NCBI GenBank assembly: GCA_963756525.1
Contig: CAVWNR010000004.1
Location: 124,001 to 188,000, forward strand
DNA length: 64,000 bases
Reading direction: 5' to 3'
Source of the DNA: CAVWNR01 sp963756525
Lineage (GTDB): Bacteria; Actinomycetota; Actinomycetes; Mycobacteriales; Jatrophihabitantaceae
The position numbers were made by a program, and so were the translations under genes. Under the pieces are notes generated by a model. It saw nothing but the letters and a program-made list of their open reading frames with translations, was not told where the DNA came from and made no database searches. Position 1 is the stretch's first letter. Every line of letters starts with the position of its first letter. Shown here in pieces: positions 7,050 through 16,156 of the stretch.

Positions 7050-10000
7050 TCGCTGATCACCTCCATGCCGGTGTCGGGCGTGATGCCGGCGCGCCGCTGG
7101 TACTCGCGGACCAGCTCGACCCGGGCCGGGCCGGTGGGTCGCCGGCCGGGGCGGATGTCGACGGTCAGTGCCTTCACCTCCTGGATGTGGACGTTCGGGT
7201 CGAGCGCGATCGAGGTGAGGTCGTTGGCCGAATCACCTCGCGAGTATCCGTTGTGTCCCCAGTGGAACGGCAACCCGATCTGGTGCACGGTCTTGCCGTT
7301 GAGCCGCAGCGGCACCATCCGCGGCGTGACCAGCACCCGCGCTTCGATGGCGTTGCGGGCGGTGACGAGGGTGGCCCAGCCGCCGTTCTCCAGTCCGCGT
7401 TCCTCCGCCAGCTCCGGCGAGACCTCGCAGAACATCTCCGGCTGCAACTCCGACAGGTAATGCGACCAGCGGGACATCCCGCCGGCCGTGAAGTGCTCGG
7501 TGAGCCGGCAGGTCGTCACGACGTAGGGAAAGACGTCGGCGCCCGGCTCGTCGCCGCTCGGGTGGTATCTGTTGTGCTCGCGGGAGAACACCTGCCGCAC
7601 GGGGTTGCGCTGTTGCCGGTACAGCCGGTTCGACACCGGGGATTCCTGCGGCTCGTAATGCGTCGGGAACGGACCGTCGACCAGCCCGGCCGGAACGTAG
7701 AGCCAGCCCTTGCCGTCGGCCTGCATGACGAACGGGTCGATGCCGGAGAGCGCCTCGGCCCGGGTGGCGCCGGCGGGTGGCCGGTAGTGCGGGCTCTTGG
7801 CCGCGGAGAAGTCGGCGATGTCGTGGCCGGTCCACAGCGCCTGCTCCTCGTCCCACCACACCAGCGCCTTGCCCTCGCTCCACGGCTTGCCGTCCGGGTC
7901 GGCGGAGGCGCGGTTGTAGAGGATGCGCCGGTTGGCGGGCCAAGCCCAGCACCACTCGGGTCCGAGCCAGTTCTGCTGCGCGGCCGGCAGTCGCCGAGCC
8001 GCCTGGTTGACGCCGTCGGCGTACACCCCGCAGTAGATCCAGCAGCCGCAGGCGGTGGATCCGTCCTCGTTGAGCTGCTCGTAGGACGCCAGCGGGCTGC
8101 CTTCCCAGTCCCAGCCGTTGACCTCGGCGATCACCGCCTCGGCGCTGGGCTCGGCGATCGAGCCTTCGGTCGGGTAGTCCCATGTCACGTCGAGCACGGG
8201 ACGGTCCATCTCGGCGGTGGATCCGGCCAGCTTTTCGCGGATCTTGCGTCCCAGGTGGTACATGAACCACAGCTCGCTGCGCGCATCGCCGTCGGGCTCC
8301 TTGGCGGCGTAATGCCATTGCAGCAGGCGATTGGTGTTGGTGAACGAGCCGTTCTTCTCGGTATGCGAGGCGGCGGGGAAGAAGAAGACCTCGGTGCCGA
8401 TCTGCTCGGTCTTCAGCTCCCCGGTGTCGATCTCCGGCCCGTCCTTCCACCAGGTCGCCGACTCGATGAGTGAGAAGTCGCGCACGACGAGCCAGTCCAG
8501 GTTGGCCATGCCGAGCCGCTGCATCTTCGCGTTCGCCGAACCCACTGCGGGGTTCTCGCCCATGATGAAGTAGCCCTTGCAGGCGCCGTCCAGCTGTGCC
8601 ATCACCGTCTCGTACGTGCTGTGGCTGCCGGTCAGGCGGGGCAGGTAGTCGAAGCAGAAGTCGTTCTCCGGCGTGGCGGCCGGCCCGTACCAGGCCTTCA
8701 ACAGGCTGACCAGGTAGGCCTTCATGTCGCCCCAGTAGCCCTTCTCCGTCTCCTCGCCGGCGACATACGCGTCGAGGTCTTCGTGGCTGTGGGCGTGCGG
8801 CATGGGCAGGTAGCCCGGCAGCAGGTTGAAGAGGGTGGGCACGTCGGTCGAGCCCTGGATGCTCGCGTGTCCGCGCAGCGCTTGGATGCCGCCGCCGGGA
8901 CGCCCGATGTTGCCGAGCAGCAGTTGCAGCACCGCCGCCGCGCGGATGAACTGGACGCCGACGGTGTGCTGGGTCCAGCCGACGGCGTAGGCGAAGGCCG
9001 TCGTGTGGTCGCGTCCGGAGCTGTCCGTGATCACCCGGGCGACCCGCTCGAACAACTCGGGGGGGATGCCGCACACCTGGTGCACCATCTCCGGCGTGTA
9101 CCGCGAATAGTGCCGGCGCAGTAGCTGGAACACGCAGCGCGGATGCTGCAAGCTCGGATCGCGTTCCGGTTCACCGGTCATCCCGGCGCCGCCGGAACCG
9201 TGCGACTCCGAATGCCCGGCCGCGTTCACCGCGGACAACCGCTGGTCGTACTGCTCGTCGCGTTCGCCGGCCGCGGCCTGCACCTCCATCCCCTCGTACT
9301 GCCACTTGTCGCTCTGGTAGGTGCGCTCGTCGGGCTGGAGGCCGGCGAAGACACCGTCGAGGTCCTCGGTGTCGGAGAACTCCTCGGTGATGATCGTCGA
9401 CGCGTTCGTGTAGTTGAGCACGTAGTCGTGGAACCACTTGTCGTGCTCGAGCGTGTAGTGGATCAGCCCGCCCAGGAAGGCGATATCACTGCCGGCCCGG
9501 ATCGGGACGTAGATGTCGGCGAGCGCGCTGGTGCGGCTGAACCGCGGGTCGACGTGGATAAGCGTGGCACCGCGCGCCTTGGCCTCCATCACCCACTGGA
9601 AGCCGACCGGATGCGCCTCGGCGAAATTCGACCCCTCGATGACGATGCAGTCCGAGTTCTGCAGGTCCTGCATGCACGTCGTCGCGCCGCCGCGGCCGAA
9701 CGAGGTGCCGAGGCCGCCGACGGTCGAGCTGTGGCAGACCCGGGCCTGGTTCTCGATCTGGATGATCCCCAGCGAGGTGAACAGCTTCTTGATGAGGTAG
9801 TTCTCCTCGTTGTCGAGCGTCGCGCCGCCGAGATGCGCGATGCCCAGCGTCCGCCGGACGTCCTTGTCCTCTTGCTTCCACTGCCAGTTGTCGCGGCGGG
9901 TCTGGATGACCAGTTCGGCGACCCGGTCCAGCGCCTCGTCGAGTGCCATCGGTTCCCAGTCGGTGGCGTGCGGGCGGCGGTGCAGCACCTGATAGCAGCG

Positions 10001-10297
10001 GGCGGGGCTGGTGGCGAGCTCGAGGGTTGCGGCGCCTTTGGGGCAGAGCCGGCCGCGGTTGATCGGCGAGTCCGGGTCGCCCTCGATCTGGACGATCTTG
10101 TCGTCCTTCACGTAGATGTTCTGGGCACATCCCACGCCGCAGTAGGGACAGACCGACTTCACGACCTTGTCCGCCGTGATCGTGCGCGGGGCGAGCTCAC
10201 TCGACCTGCGCGACTTCGCGGCGGTGCCGCGCCCGAACGGATCGTCTTCGCGCCACTGGCGAACGAGCGGCCACCGGTCGACGAGCTTCTTGCGCAT
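7046..10297 (-). CDS. Formate dehydrogenase catalytic (alpha) subunit, Cys type
   Basis: This is a 1083-residue molybdopterin oxidoreductase. C50-x2-C53-x3-C57 and C85 bind the N-terminal [4Fe-4S] cluster. NQARVCHSSTVGG places Cys188 exactly where FDH-N has selenocysteine, so the metal ligand is cysteine. FGRGGATTCM and a C-terminal molybdopterin-dinucleotide domain (GLPFHWGHNGYSRGDSAN near 1035-1052) follow. It oxidises formate to CO2 or works in reverse. No twin-arginine signal is seen at the N-terminus (MRKKLVDRWPLVRQW), so a cytoplasmic orientation is likely, unlike E. coli FDH-N. It overlaps the beta gene by ATGA and lies 30 bp behind a hemerythrin gene. Confidence 0.9.
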   Translation of the reverse strand: MRKKLVDRWPLVRQWREDDPFGRGTAAKSRRSSELAPRTITADKVVKSVCPYCGVGCAQNIYVKDDKIVQIEGDPDSPINRGRLCPKGAATLELATSPARCYQVLHRRPHATDWEPMALDEALDRVAELVIQTRRDNWQWKQEDKDVRRTLGIAHLGGATLDNEENYLIKKLFTSLGIIQIENQARVCHSSTVGGLGTSFGRGGATTCMQDLQNSDCIVIEGSNFAEAHPVGFQWVMEAKARGATLIHVDPRFSRTSALADIYVPIRAGSDIAFLGGLIHYTLEHDKWFHDYVLNYTNASTIITEEFSDTEDLDGVFAGLQPDERTYQSDKWQYEGMEVQAAAGERDEQYDQRLSAVNAAGHSESHGSGGAGMTGEPERDPSLQHPRCVFQLLRRHYSRYTPEMVHQVCGIPPELFERVARVITDSSGRDHTTAFAYAVGWTQHTVGVQFIRAAAVLQLLLGNIGRPGGGIQALRGHASIQGSTDVPTLFNLLPGYLPMPHAHSHEDLDAYVAGEETEKGYWGDMKAYLVSLLKAWYGPAATPENDFCFDYLPRLTGSHSTYETVMAQLDGACKGYFIMGENPAVGSANAKMQRLGMANLDWLVVRDFSLIESATWWKDGPEIDTGELKTEQIGTEVFFFPAASHTEKNGSFTNTNRLLQWHYAAKEPDGDARSELWFMYHLGRKIREKLAGSTAEMDRPVLDVTWDYPTEGSIAEPSAEAVIAEVNGWDWEGSPLASYEQLNEDGSTACGCWIYCGVYADGVNQAARRLPAAQQNWLGPEWCWAWPANRRILYNRASADPDGKPWSEGKALVWWDEEQALWTGHDIADFSAAKSPHYRPPAGATRAEALSGIDPFVMQADGKGWLYVPAGLVDGPFPTHYEPQESPVSNRLYRQQRNPVRQVFSREHNRYHPSGDEPGADVFPYVVTTCRLTEHFTAGGMSRWSHYLSELQPEMFCEVSPELAEERGLENGGWATLVTARNAIEARVLVTPRMVPLRLNGKTVHQIGLPFHWGHNGYSRGDSANDLTSIALDPNVHIQEVKALTVDIRPGRRPTGPARVELVREYQRRAGITPDTGMEVISE

Positions 10298-10327
10298 GCA
10301 CCGCGCTCCTGTCTCTGCGAAATCCGC

Positions 10328-11188
10328 CTACTGGTTGGGGTTCTCCGGTTTGCCCTTGCGGTGGGCCGGACGGCTTGGGCGTTTCGCTGCTTTCGGCTTC
10401 CGCGAACGAATCCTGCGGCCGAGCTCTTCGCGCTGTGCCTGCGGCATCTCCTGCTCCAGTCGCAGGAAGACGGTCTCCTCGAACGCGACGTGCTTGCGCA
10501 GCGCCGCGACGAGCTTCTCCACCAGCTCGTCGAACTGGTCGGCGTCACCGGGCAGGCCGTCCAGCGCCTGCAGCAGGTCCTTGCCCTCCTGTTCCTGGGC
10601 GGTGGCGGTATCGGCCAGCTCAGCGCCATCGGTCAGCGTCTCGCGGACCGCCGGCCAGAAGTAGGACTCCTCGGCAGATTCGTGTTGCGACAACCGCACG
10701 CGGATCATGTCCACGATCGACACCCGGCGCTGCTGGTGCGCCGCCGAACCGCCCTGGCGCACTCCGGGAATCGTCTCCAGTTGCTCCTGCAGGTAGCGCA
10801 CCTGGTTGTGGTCCCAGCCGAGCACGGAGAGCACGTCGTCGGTCTCGTCGGCGCCCTTGACCGGCGGCGGCTCGGCGGTGCGGCCGGTGCCGGCGTCGCG
10901 CATCTGCCGGTCATCGCGTGCCCGCTGTTTGATCCACTGCTCGACTTGCGGGTTGTGCTTCGGCAGCTCGGTCGAGGGATTGGCCAGATGCTGGCTGGTC
11001 GGGAGGAGGAATGCGTCGCGCTGCCGTAGCGCGTCGGCGTCTAGGGCGTCGCTGCCGTCGGCAGCCAGCCCGGTGACGATCAGGTAGACCTGGCCGGGTG
11101 GGATGCCGGCGCTGCGTCCGGCTTCCTCGTAGGACATGCCGCGTTCGAGCAAGGTGCGCAACTGCTGTCGTGTGGCCAACCGGTACAC
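10328..11188 (-). CDS. Hemerythrin HHE-domain protein with N-terminal helix-turn-helix-like region
   Basis: The protein has 286 residues. Residues 1-45 (LLERGMSYEEAGRSAGIPPG then QVYLIVTG) look like a helix-turn-helix. The HHE domain spans about 120-250 with H127 (GWDHNQV), H169-x3-E173 (SQHESAEE) and H233-x3-E237 (RKHVAFEE), enough for a diiron or iron site. A basic tail rich in Lys/Arg/Pro follows. Such domains bind O2, NO or iron. It is the first gene before formate dehydrogenase, with a 30-bp gap, so a sensing or protective role for that oxygen-sensitive enzyme is plausible but inferred. The start is GTG behind GGACGGG. Confidence 0.75.
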   Translation of the reverse strand: MYRLATRQQLRTLLERGMSYEEAGRSAGIPPGQVYLIVTGLAADGSDALDADALRQRDAFLLPTSQHLANPSTELPKHNPQVEQWIKQRARDDRQMRDAGTGRTAEPPPVKGADETDDVLSVLGWDHNQVRYLQEQLETIPGVRQGGSAAHQQRRVSIVDMIRVRLSQHESAEESYFWPAVRETLTDGAELADTATAQEQEGKDLLQALDGLPGDADQFDELVEKLVAALRKHVAFEETVFLRLEQEMPQAQREELGRRIRSRKPKAAKRPSRPAHRKGKPENPNQ

Positions 11189-11405
11189 CCCGTCCGCGGC
11201 GGCTCGCGCTGCCGGCTCTTTCGCTGCCAGCGCCGGTGGGAAGGCGAGGGTTATGCCTGGCGGGGCCGCACCTCAGTGGCCGGCCACAAACCATCGGCAC
11301 ACCAGCGGCGAGCCCCCGCTAGGGAGCACCGTACCCGGCGGGGCATGGCCGCGCCAGCACATGATCGGGGCCCAGTTGTAGGCCCCCGACGGAGCGTCGT
11401 GCCGC

Positions 11406-11984
11406 CTAGGACCCGGTGCCGCGGTGGCTGACGGCGTCGCGCATCCGGTCGAACATGCCGGCGATCGGACCGAGCATCTTGTTGCCCGGCGGCTCGTCCG
11501 GCGCGGACGGATGTGGCCGGGTCGGTGCCATCTTCTTGATCCGCGCGACCTTGCCACCCATGTCGAGGAGCTCCTGCTGGGTGAAGGTTTCCCGCATCTG
11601 CGGGAAGATCTGGCCTTCCTCTTCGGCGACGTGCTCGCGGACCTCGCGCATCAGGGTCGTCAGCTGCTGGTCGAACGCCGGGTCGTCAGGTGCCATGGAG
11701 TCCAGCCGCTTCATGGTCTCCTCCGCCTCGGCGTGTTCGTGCTTGGCCTGCTCTGCTTCGGCCGCGTTGATCCGCTCCTGGACACGGGGATACACCTCGG
11801 TCTCCTCCGCGACCGAGTGCCGCACCAGTTCGATGATCACCTGATCGACCAGATCTTTGCGCCGGGACCGCGTCGACTCGTCGCCATCAGCCGGCATGGC
11901 CTGCAGTTCGGCGAACATCTGCTCCACCTCGCGGTGGTCCTGGGTGAGGATCTCGATCACGTCGCGCGGGCTGTCGTCGGCCAT
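11406..11984 (-). CDS. Hemerythrin HHE-domain protein
   Basis: This is a 192-residue four-helix protein with H17 (QDHREVEQMF), H56-x3-E60 (RHSVAEE), H82/H84 (KHEHAEAEE) and H118-x3-E122 (EHVAEEE). That is the full set for a hemerythrin-like diiron centre of the DUF892-related actinobacterial type. The C-terminal 40 residues are Pro-rich and probably flexible. It is transcribed in the same direction as the HTH-hemerythrin and formate dehydrogenase, but 217 bp upstream of them. It may store O2 or iron or scavenge NO. A good GGAGG stands before the ATG. Confidence 0.85.
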   Translation of the reverse strand: MADDSPRDVIEILTQDHREVEQMFAELQAMPADGDESTRSRRKDLVDQVIIELVRHSVAEETEVYPRVQERINAAEAEQAKHEHAEAEETMKRLDSMAPDDPAFDQQLTTLMREVREHVAEEEGQIFPQMRETFTQQELLDMGGKVARIKKMAPTRPHPSAPDEPPGNKMLGPIAGMFDRMRDAVSHRGTGS

Positions 11985-12115
11985 CGGGCCTCCTTACGGC
12001 ACCGCTCGCCGATCGGCGACGGCGGTGCTCGATGAAGCCGGATCCTCGGCGGCCCAGCGCCGCTGTCGGCGGACCGTCGCATCCGGCCGGGTGGCTGCTG
12101 TTCAGCCACTCCACG

Positions 12116-14392
12116 CTAGCCCGGTTCACGCCCGGCCGGGTAGCGGGACAGCCGGGAGGGCCACCAGATCGGCGGGCCGATGTCATATCCGAGCGCGGGC
12201 AGCAGCAGCGACCGAACGAGGAACGTGTCGATGAGTACCCCCGCTGCGACGGCGAAGCCGACCTCGGCCAGCGCCACCAGGGGCACGACGGTCAGCACGG
12301 CGAAGGTCGCCGCTAGTACGACGCCTGCCGAGGTGATCACGCCGCCGGTGACCGCCAGCCCGCGGCGGATGCCGGGGCGTACCCCGTGTCCGGGCGTCTC
12401 CTGGCGGACCCGGGTCATCAGGAAGATGTTGTAGTCCACGCCGAGCGCGACCAGGAAGATGAACGCGTACAACGGAAAGCTCGGGTCGGCGCCGGTGAAC
12501 CCGAACAGATGGGTGAACGCCACCGCGCAGACACCCAGCGTGGCCAGGAACGACAGCCCGACCGTGGCGAGCAGCAGTAGCGGCGCGATCACGGCGCGCA
12601 GCACGATGGCCAGGACGAGTGCGATCACCACCAGCACGACCGGAATGATCACCACCCGATCGTGCCGGGACGCGGCGCGGGTGTCGTACACGATCGCGGT
12701 CTGCCCGCCGACCAGCGCGTGCGCGGCGGGCACGTCGCGGTGCAGCGCGGTACGGATCGCCGGGATGGTCTGACCTGCTCGCACGCTGTCGTACGGCGCG
12801 TCCAGCCGAGCGTCGATGACGACACGACCGTTCACCGGCGGCAGCTGCAGCCGCGGCGGGACACAGCCTGCGCGCGGGACGCCAGCGGATGCACCGGATG
12901 CGGCGAGGCGGGCCAACAGCGCGGCATCGGGGCGCACGCAGACCGCGCCCTGGTCGCGGGCGACGCCGGAAACACGTGACACCGTGTCGATGACCTGGCT
13001 TGCCTGGTCGGCGTCCGCGATGATCGTGGCCGGCACCGGCGAGGCGCCGCCGAAGGCCGCGTCCAGGATGCGCTGGCCGACCACCGCATCCGGGGTGTTG
13101 GTAAAGGAGTCGACGACCGGGATGCCGCTGGTGTGCAGCGTCCCGAGCGCGGCCACGCAGGCCAGCAGCAGCGCGCTGACGGCGATCCACACGAAACGGG
13201 CCCGGCGCGCGATCAGAGCAGAGACCCACCCCCACAGCCCGTGGCTGGTCAAGTCGAGCCGCTGGTCGGCCCGCGGGATGCGCGGCCAGAAGATCCACCG
13301 ACCGGCGAGCAGGAACGCCGGGAGCACGGTGAGCATCACCGCCGCCGTGCAGGCGATCCCGATCGCGCAGACCGGTCCGAGGCTGCGGTCGGAGTTCAGC
13401 TCGCCGAGCGAGAGGCAGGACAGCCCGGCGATCACGGTGATAGCCGACGCGGCGATCGCCCCGGCCGCCCCGCGCCAGGCGGCGATCATCGCATCGAGCC
13501 GGTGCGGATAGGCGTGCAGCGCCTCGCGGTAGCGGGCGACCAGCAGCAGCGCATAGTCCGTGCCCGCGCCGATCACCAGCACGGAGAGGATGCCCTGGGT
13601 CTGCCCGTTGAGGGTGAGCACGTCGTGCTTGGCCAGCGGGTAGACGATCAGTGCCGCGGCACCGAGGGCGAGCACCGCGGCGACCAACGGGAAGATCCAC
13701 ACCACCGGGCTGCGGTACACCAGCAGCAGGATCACCACCACTACCGCCAACGCGACGAGCAGCACGGTGCTCTCCAAGCCGCTGAACGCGTCGGTGAGCG
13801 CGGCCAGGGTCGCGCTGGCGCCCGCGCCGTGCACGACCACACCGGCCGGTGCCGCCGCCCGCGCGGTGGCCAGCACCTGCTTCTGCGTCGCGGACAACTG
13901 CTGACCGTTCACCGTCGCCGCACCGGTCTGGCTGACCAGCGGCACCGACACGATCGCCACCGCGCCGCCCGGCGCGAGCTGCGCGGGCAGCACCTGGACG
14001 GCCGCCACGCCCGGCACCCGGCGCAGCAGCGGCACTGTCGCGTCGATCTGCCGCAGGTCGGCGCCGGTGAGCTTCGGCTCGCGCTGGTAGAGCACGAAAC
14101 CCGGCAGGCTCAGCGCGTCGCCGAAGCCGGCCAGCTCGTCGTCCACCCGGGTCGACTCGGCCGATGCCGGCAGGAACGCGGCGTTGTTGTTGCGCTGCAC
14201 GTCCGCCAGCCGGCCCTGCAGCGGAGCGCCGGCCAGACCGGCCGCCAGCCAGACGGCGGCCGCGACCCCGGCCAGCACGCGCAGCCAGCGGGGCACCCGC
14301 AGTGCCGGCCGGTCGACGATGGCGACTTGCCGGTGGCTCGGCTGCCTCTTCGCCAGGTCGAGCGGCTCCTCCCCGCTCTGCGCGTCCGGCAC
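12116..14392 (-). CDS. MMPL/RND family transporter
   Basis: The protein has 758 residues with the duplicated MMPL layout: one helix, an extracytoplasmic loop, and five to six helices, twice. The family motifs GAGTDYALLLVARYREAL (first half) and GVDYNIFLMTRVRQE (second half) carry the Asp-Tyr pairs of the proton relay. Actinobacterial MMPL proteins export lipids, glycolipids or siderophores using the proton gradient. The cargo is not evident: no lipid-synthesis gene is next to it, and the divergent neighbour is a secreted lipoprotein. The length is at the short end of the family, lacking a large C-terminal domain. Confidence 0.85.
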   Translation of the reverse strand: MPDAQSGEEPLDLAKRQPSHRQVAIVDRPALRVPRWLRVLAGVAAAVWLAAGLAGAPLQGRLADVQRNNNAAFLPASAESTRVDDELAGFGDALSLPGFVLYQREPKLTGADLRQIDATVPLLRRVPGVAAVQVLPAQLAPGGAVAIVSVPLVSQTGAATVNGQQLSATQKQVLATARAAAPAGVVVHGAGASATLAALTDAFSGLESTVLLVALAVVVVILLLVYRSPVVWIFPLVAAVLALGAAALIVYPLAKHDVLTLNGQTQGILSVLVIGAGTDYALLLVARYREALHAYPHRLDAMIAAWRGAAGAIAASAITVIAGLSCLSLGELNSDRSLGPVCAIGIACTAAVMLTVLPAFLLAGRWIFWPRIPRADQRLDLTSHGLWGWVSALIARRARFVWIAVSALLLACVAALGTLHTSGIPVVDSFTNTPDAVVGQRILDAAFGGASPVPATIIADADQASQVIDTVSRVSGVARDQGAVCVRPDAALLARLAASGASAGVPRAGCVPPRLQLPPVNGRVVIDARLDAPYDSVRAGQTIPAIRTALHRDVPAAHALVGGQTAIVYDTRAASRHDRVVIIPVVLVVIALVLAIVLRAVIAPLLLLATVGLSFLATLGVCAVAFTHLFGFTGADPSFPLYAFIFLVALGVDYNIFLMTRVRQETPGHGVRPGIRRGLAVTGGVITSAGVVLAATFAVLTVVPLVALAEVGFAVAAGVLIDTFLVRSLLLPALGYDIGPPIWWPSRLSRYPAGREPG

Positions 14393-14476
14393 ATGGCAAG
14401 CATGGCCGCGCGAATGGCCCCCGTCGAGCGGCTGTCGCCTGCCGAATCAGTTCCGGTGAGCGACACTGGAACGGTG

Positions 14477-16147
14477 ATGTGGCCGGGCGCTCGCCGGCGG
14501 TGGTGGCGGGTACCGGTTGTGTTGGCCGCCCAGCTCCTGCTCGCCAGCGCCTGCACCGGCGGGCATGCTCGACCGGCAGCGCACCCGACGCCGACGACTA
14601 CCACAGTCGCCTCCCGCCCGCCGCAGACCGGCTCCGCTGTTCGAACTCCGCCGGCCCCCGGGCCTGCGACCTGGTTAGGTCCGGCCGGCGTCGAGGCGGC
14701 CTGGGTGGTGCAGGAGAACGCGCGGCCGGGTGATCCCGGGTGGCGGATCCCTCCCGGAGCGCCGGGCGGGATCGCCGGCTTCGCCGACGCGGTCGATGCG
14801 ACGCGCGGGCAGCGGGTCGGCCTGTACGTGTCCACCGCCGCGGCGTCGTTTCACGTCGAGGCCTACCGGATGGGCTTCTACGGCGGGACGGGCGCGCGGC
14901 TGGTGTGGACGTCCGGGCAGCTGCCCGGCCGCCAGCAGCCGGTCTGTCCCCGTGACCCGGCGACGAACATGGTGGCCTGCGACAACTGGGCCCGCTCGCT
15001 GACCTTCACGCTGGATGCGGCGTGGCTGCCCGGCGACTACCTGCTCAAGCTGGTCGGCAGCGGCGGCCAGCAGGGCTACCTGCCGCTGACGGTGTGGGAT
15101 CCGGCCAGCCACGCGACCTACCTGGTGAAAAACGACGTGCTCACCTTGCAGGCGTGGAATCCCTACGGCGGCTACGACCTGTACACCGGGCTGGGCGACT
15201 GCCCGCCGGACGAATACCCGCCGTGCAACCGGGCCCGGGTGCTGTCCTTCGACCGGCCCTACGCGACCGGCCGCGGCGCCGGGGACTTCCTGACGCTGGG
15301 GCTGCCGCTGGTGCAGCTGATGGAACAGCACGGCCTGGACGTCAGCTACGTCACCGACCTCACCCTCACCGCCCACCCGCAGGTCGCCCTGGCGCACAAG
15401 GTGCTGATCTCCCTCGGGCACGACGAGTGCTGGGACCTGGCCGAGCGGCGCGCCGCCCTCGCCGCCGAACAGCACGGCGTCAACCTCATCTTCTTCGGCG
15501 CGAGCGCGATCCTGCGCCACGTCCGGGCGCAGCCCTCGCCGCTGGGCGCCGACCGCGAGCTGGTCGACTACCGCGACTCCTCCGCCGACCCGCTCGACGG
15601 GCACGGCGACCCGCTGCAGGTCACCGGCAACACCTGGGCATCCCCACCGGCGAACTGGCCGGCCAACGGCTTCGTCGGCGCCCGCTACCTCGGCTATCTG
15701 CTGCCCGGCGCACCGCCGGCATCGTTCGTCGTCGCCGACGGCCGGTCGTGGCTGTTCGCCGGCACCGGCGTGCACACCGGCAGCGCGGTCGCCGGCGTAC
15801 TCGCCGCCGGCGACCTCGACGCGTTCGACCCGGGCACGCACCCCGGCAACCTGCACATCCTCGGCCACTCGCCGATCCCCGCAGCGCAGGCCCAGCTCAG
15901 CGTCACCTTCGGCGCTGTGTCCTACGCGGACATGACCTACTACACCGACCCGGCGGGCAAAGCCGGCGTCTTCGACTCCGGCACGACCAGCTGGATCCCC
16001 GACCTCCTGCCCTGCGCGCGCGGCCACCGCTGCCCGGCGGCCTTCGTGCAACGGGTCACCACCAACCTGCTGCACACCTTCGGGCAGGGGCCGGCCGGCC
16101 GGCTCGAGCCGTCGCGCGCGAACTGGCAATCACTGCCGCGGTACTAG
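14477..16147 (+). CDS. Secreted lipoprotein with N,N-dimethylformamidase beta-like domain
   Basis: The product has 556 residues. A lipoprotein signal ends in LLLASAC (Cys26), followed by a Thr/Pro-rich linker to about residue 70. The body (VGLYVSTAAASFHVEAYRMG, ARLVWTSGQLPG, LPGDYLLKLVG, YLVKNDVLTLQAWNPYGGYD, KVLISLGHDECWD) matches the pattern of proteins annotated as N,N-dimethylformamidase beta-like: a beta sandwich followed by a glutamine-amidotransferase-like domain. A true amidase activity is not assured. It is divergent from the MMPL transporter. ATG at 14477 is preferred; in-frame GTGs at 14456 and 14474 are possible. Confidence 0.7.
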   Translation: MWPGARRRWWRVPVVLAAQLLLASACTGGHARPAAHPTPTTTTVASRPPQTGSAVRTPPAPGPATWLGPAGVEAAWVVQENARPGDPGWRIPPGAPGGIAGFADAVDATRGQRVGLYVSTAAASFHVEAYRMGFYGGTGARLVWTSGQLPGRQQPVCPRDPATNMVACDNWARSLTFTLDAAWLPGDYLLKLVGSGGQQGYLPLTVWDPASHATYLVKNDVLTLQAWNPYGGYDLYTGLGDCPPDEYPPCNRARVLSFDRPYATGRGAGDFLTLGLPLVQLMEQHGLDVSYVTDLTLTAHPQVALAHKVLISLGHDECWDLAERRAALAAEQHGVNLIFFGASAILRHVRAQPSPLGADRELVDYRDSSADPLDGHGDPLQVTGNTWASPPANWPANGFVGARYLGYLLPGAPPASFVVADGRSWLFAGTGVHTGSAVAGVLAAGDLDAFDPGTHPGNLHILGHSPIPAAQAQLSVTFGAVSYADMTYYTDPAGKAGVFDSGTTSWIPDLLPCARGHRCPAAFVQRVTTNLLHTFGQGPAGRLEPSRANWQSLPRY

Positions 16148-16156
16148 GGCGCCGTA

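Noticed and set aside
7040..8473. Long open frame on the + strand opposite the formate dehydrogenase alpha gene
   Set aside because: The minus-strand reading has cofactor motifs and normal domain order. The + strand product has no recognisable motif and is the usual mirror of GC-biased codons.
7046..10297. Selenocysteine in formate dehydrogenase
   Set aside because: The active-site codon reads as Cys188, and no in-frame TGA interrupts the gene.
9143..11029. 628-codon open frame on the + strand
   Set aside because: It lies across two real minus-strand genes and their gap. Its composition (Val, Gly, Arg, Leu, Asp runs) is that of an antisense shadow.
13133..14476. Upstream extension of the secreted lipoprotein frame
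   Set aside because: The extra 450 residues are Arg/Gly/His-rich antisense of the MMPL transporter. The lipoprotein signal starts cleanly at 14477.
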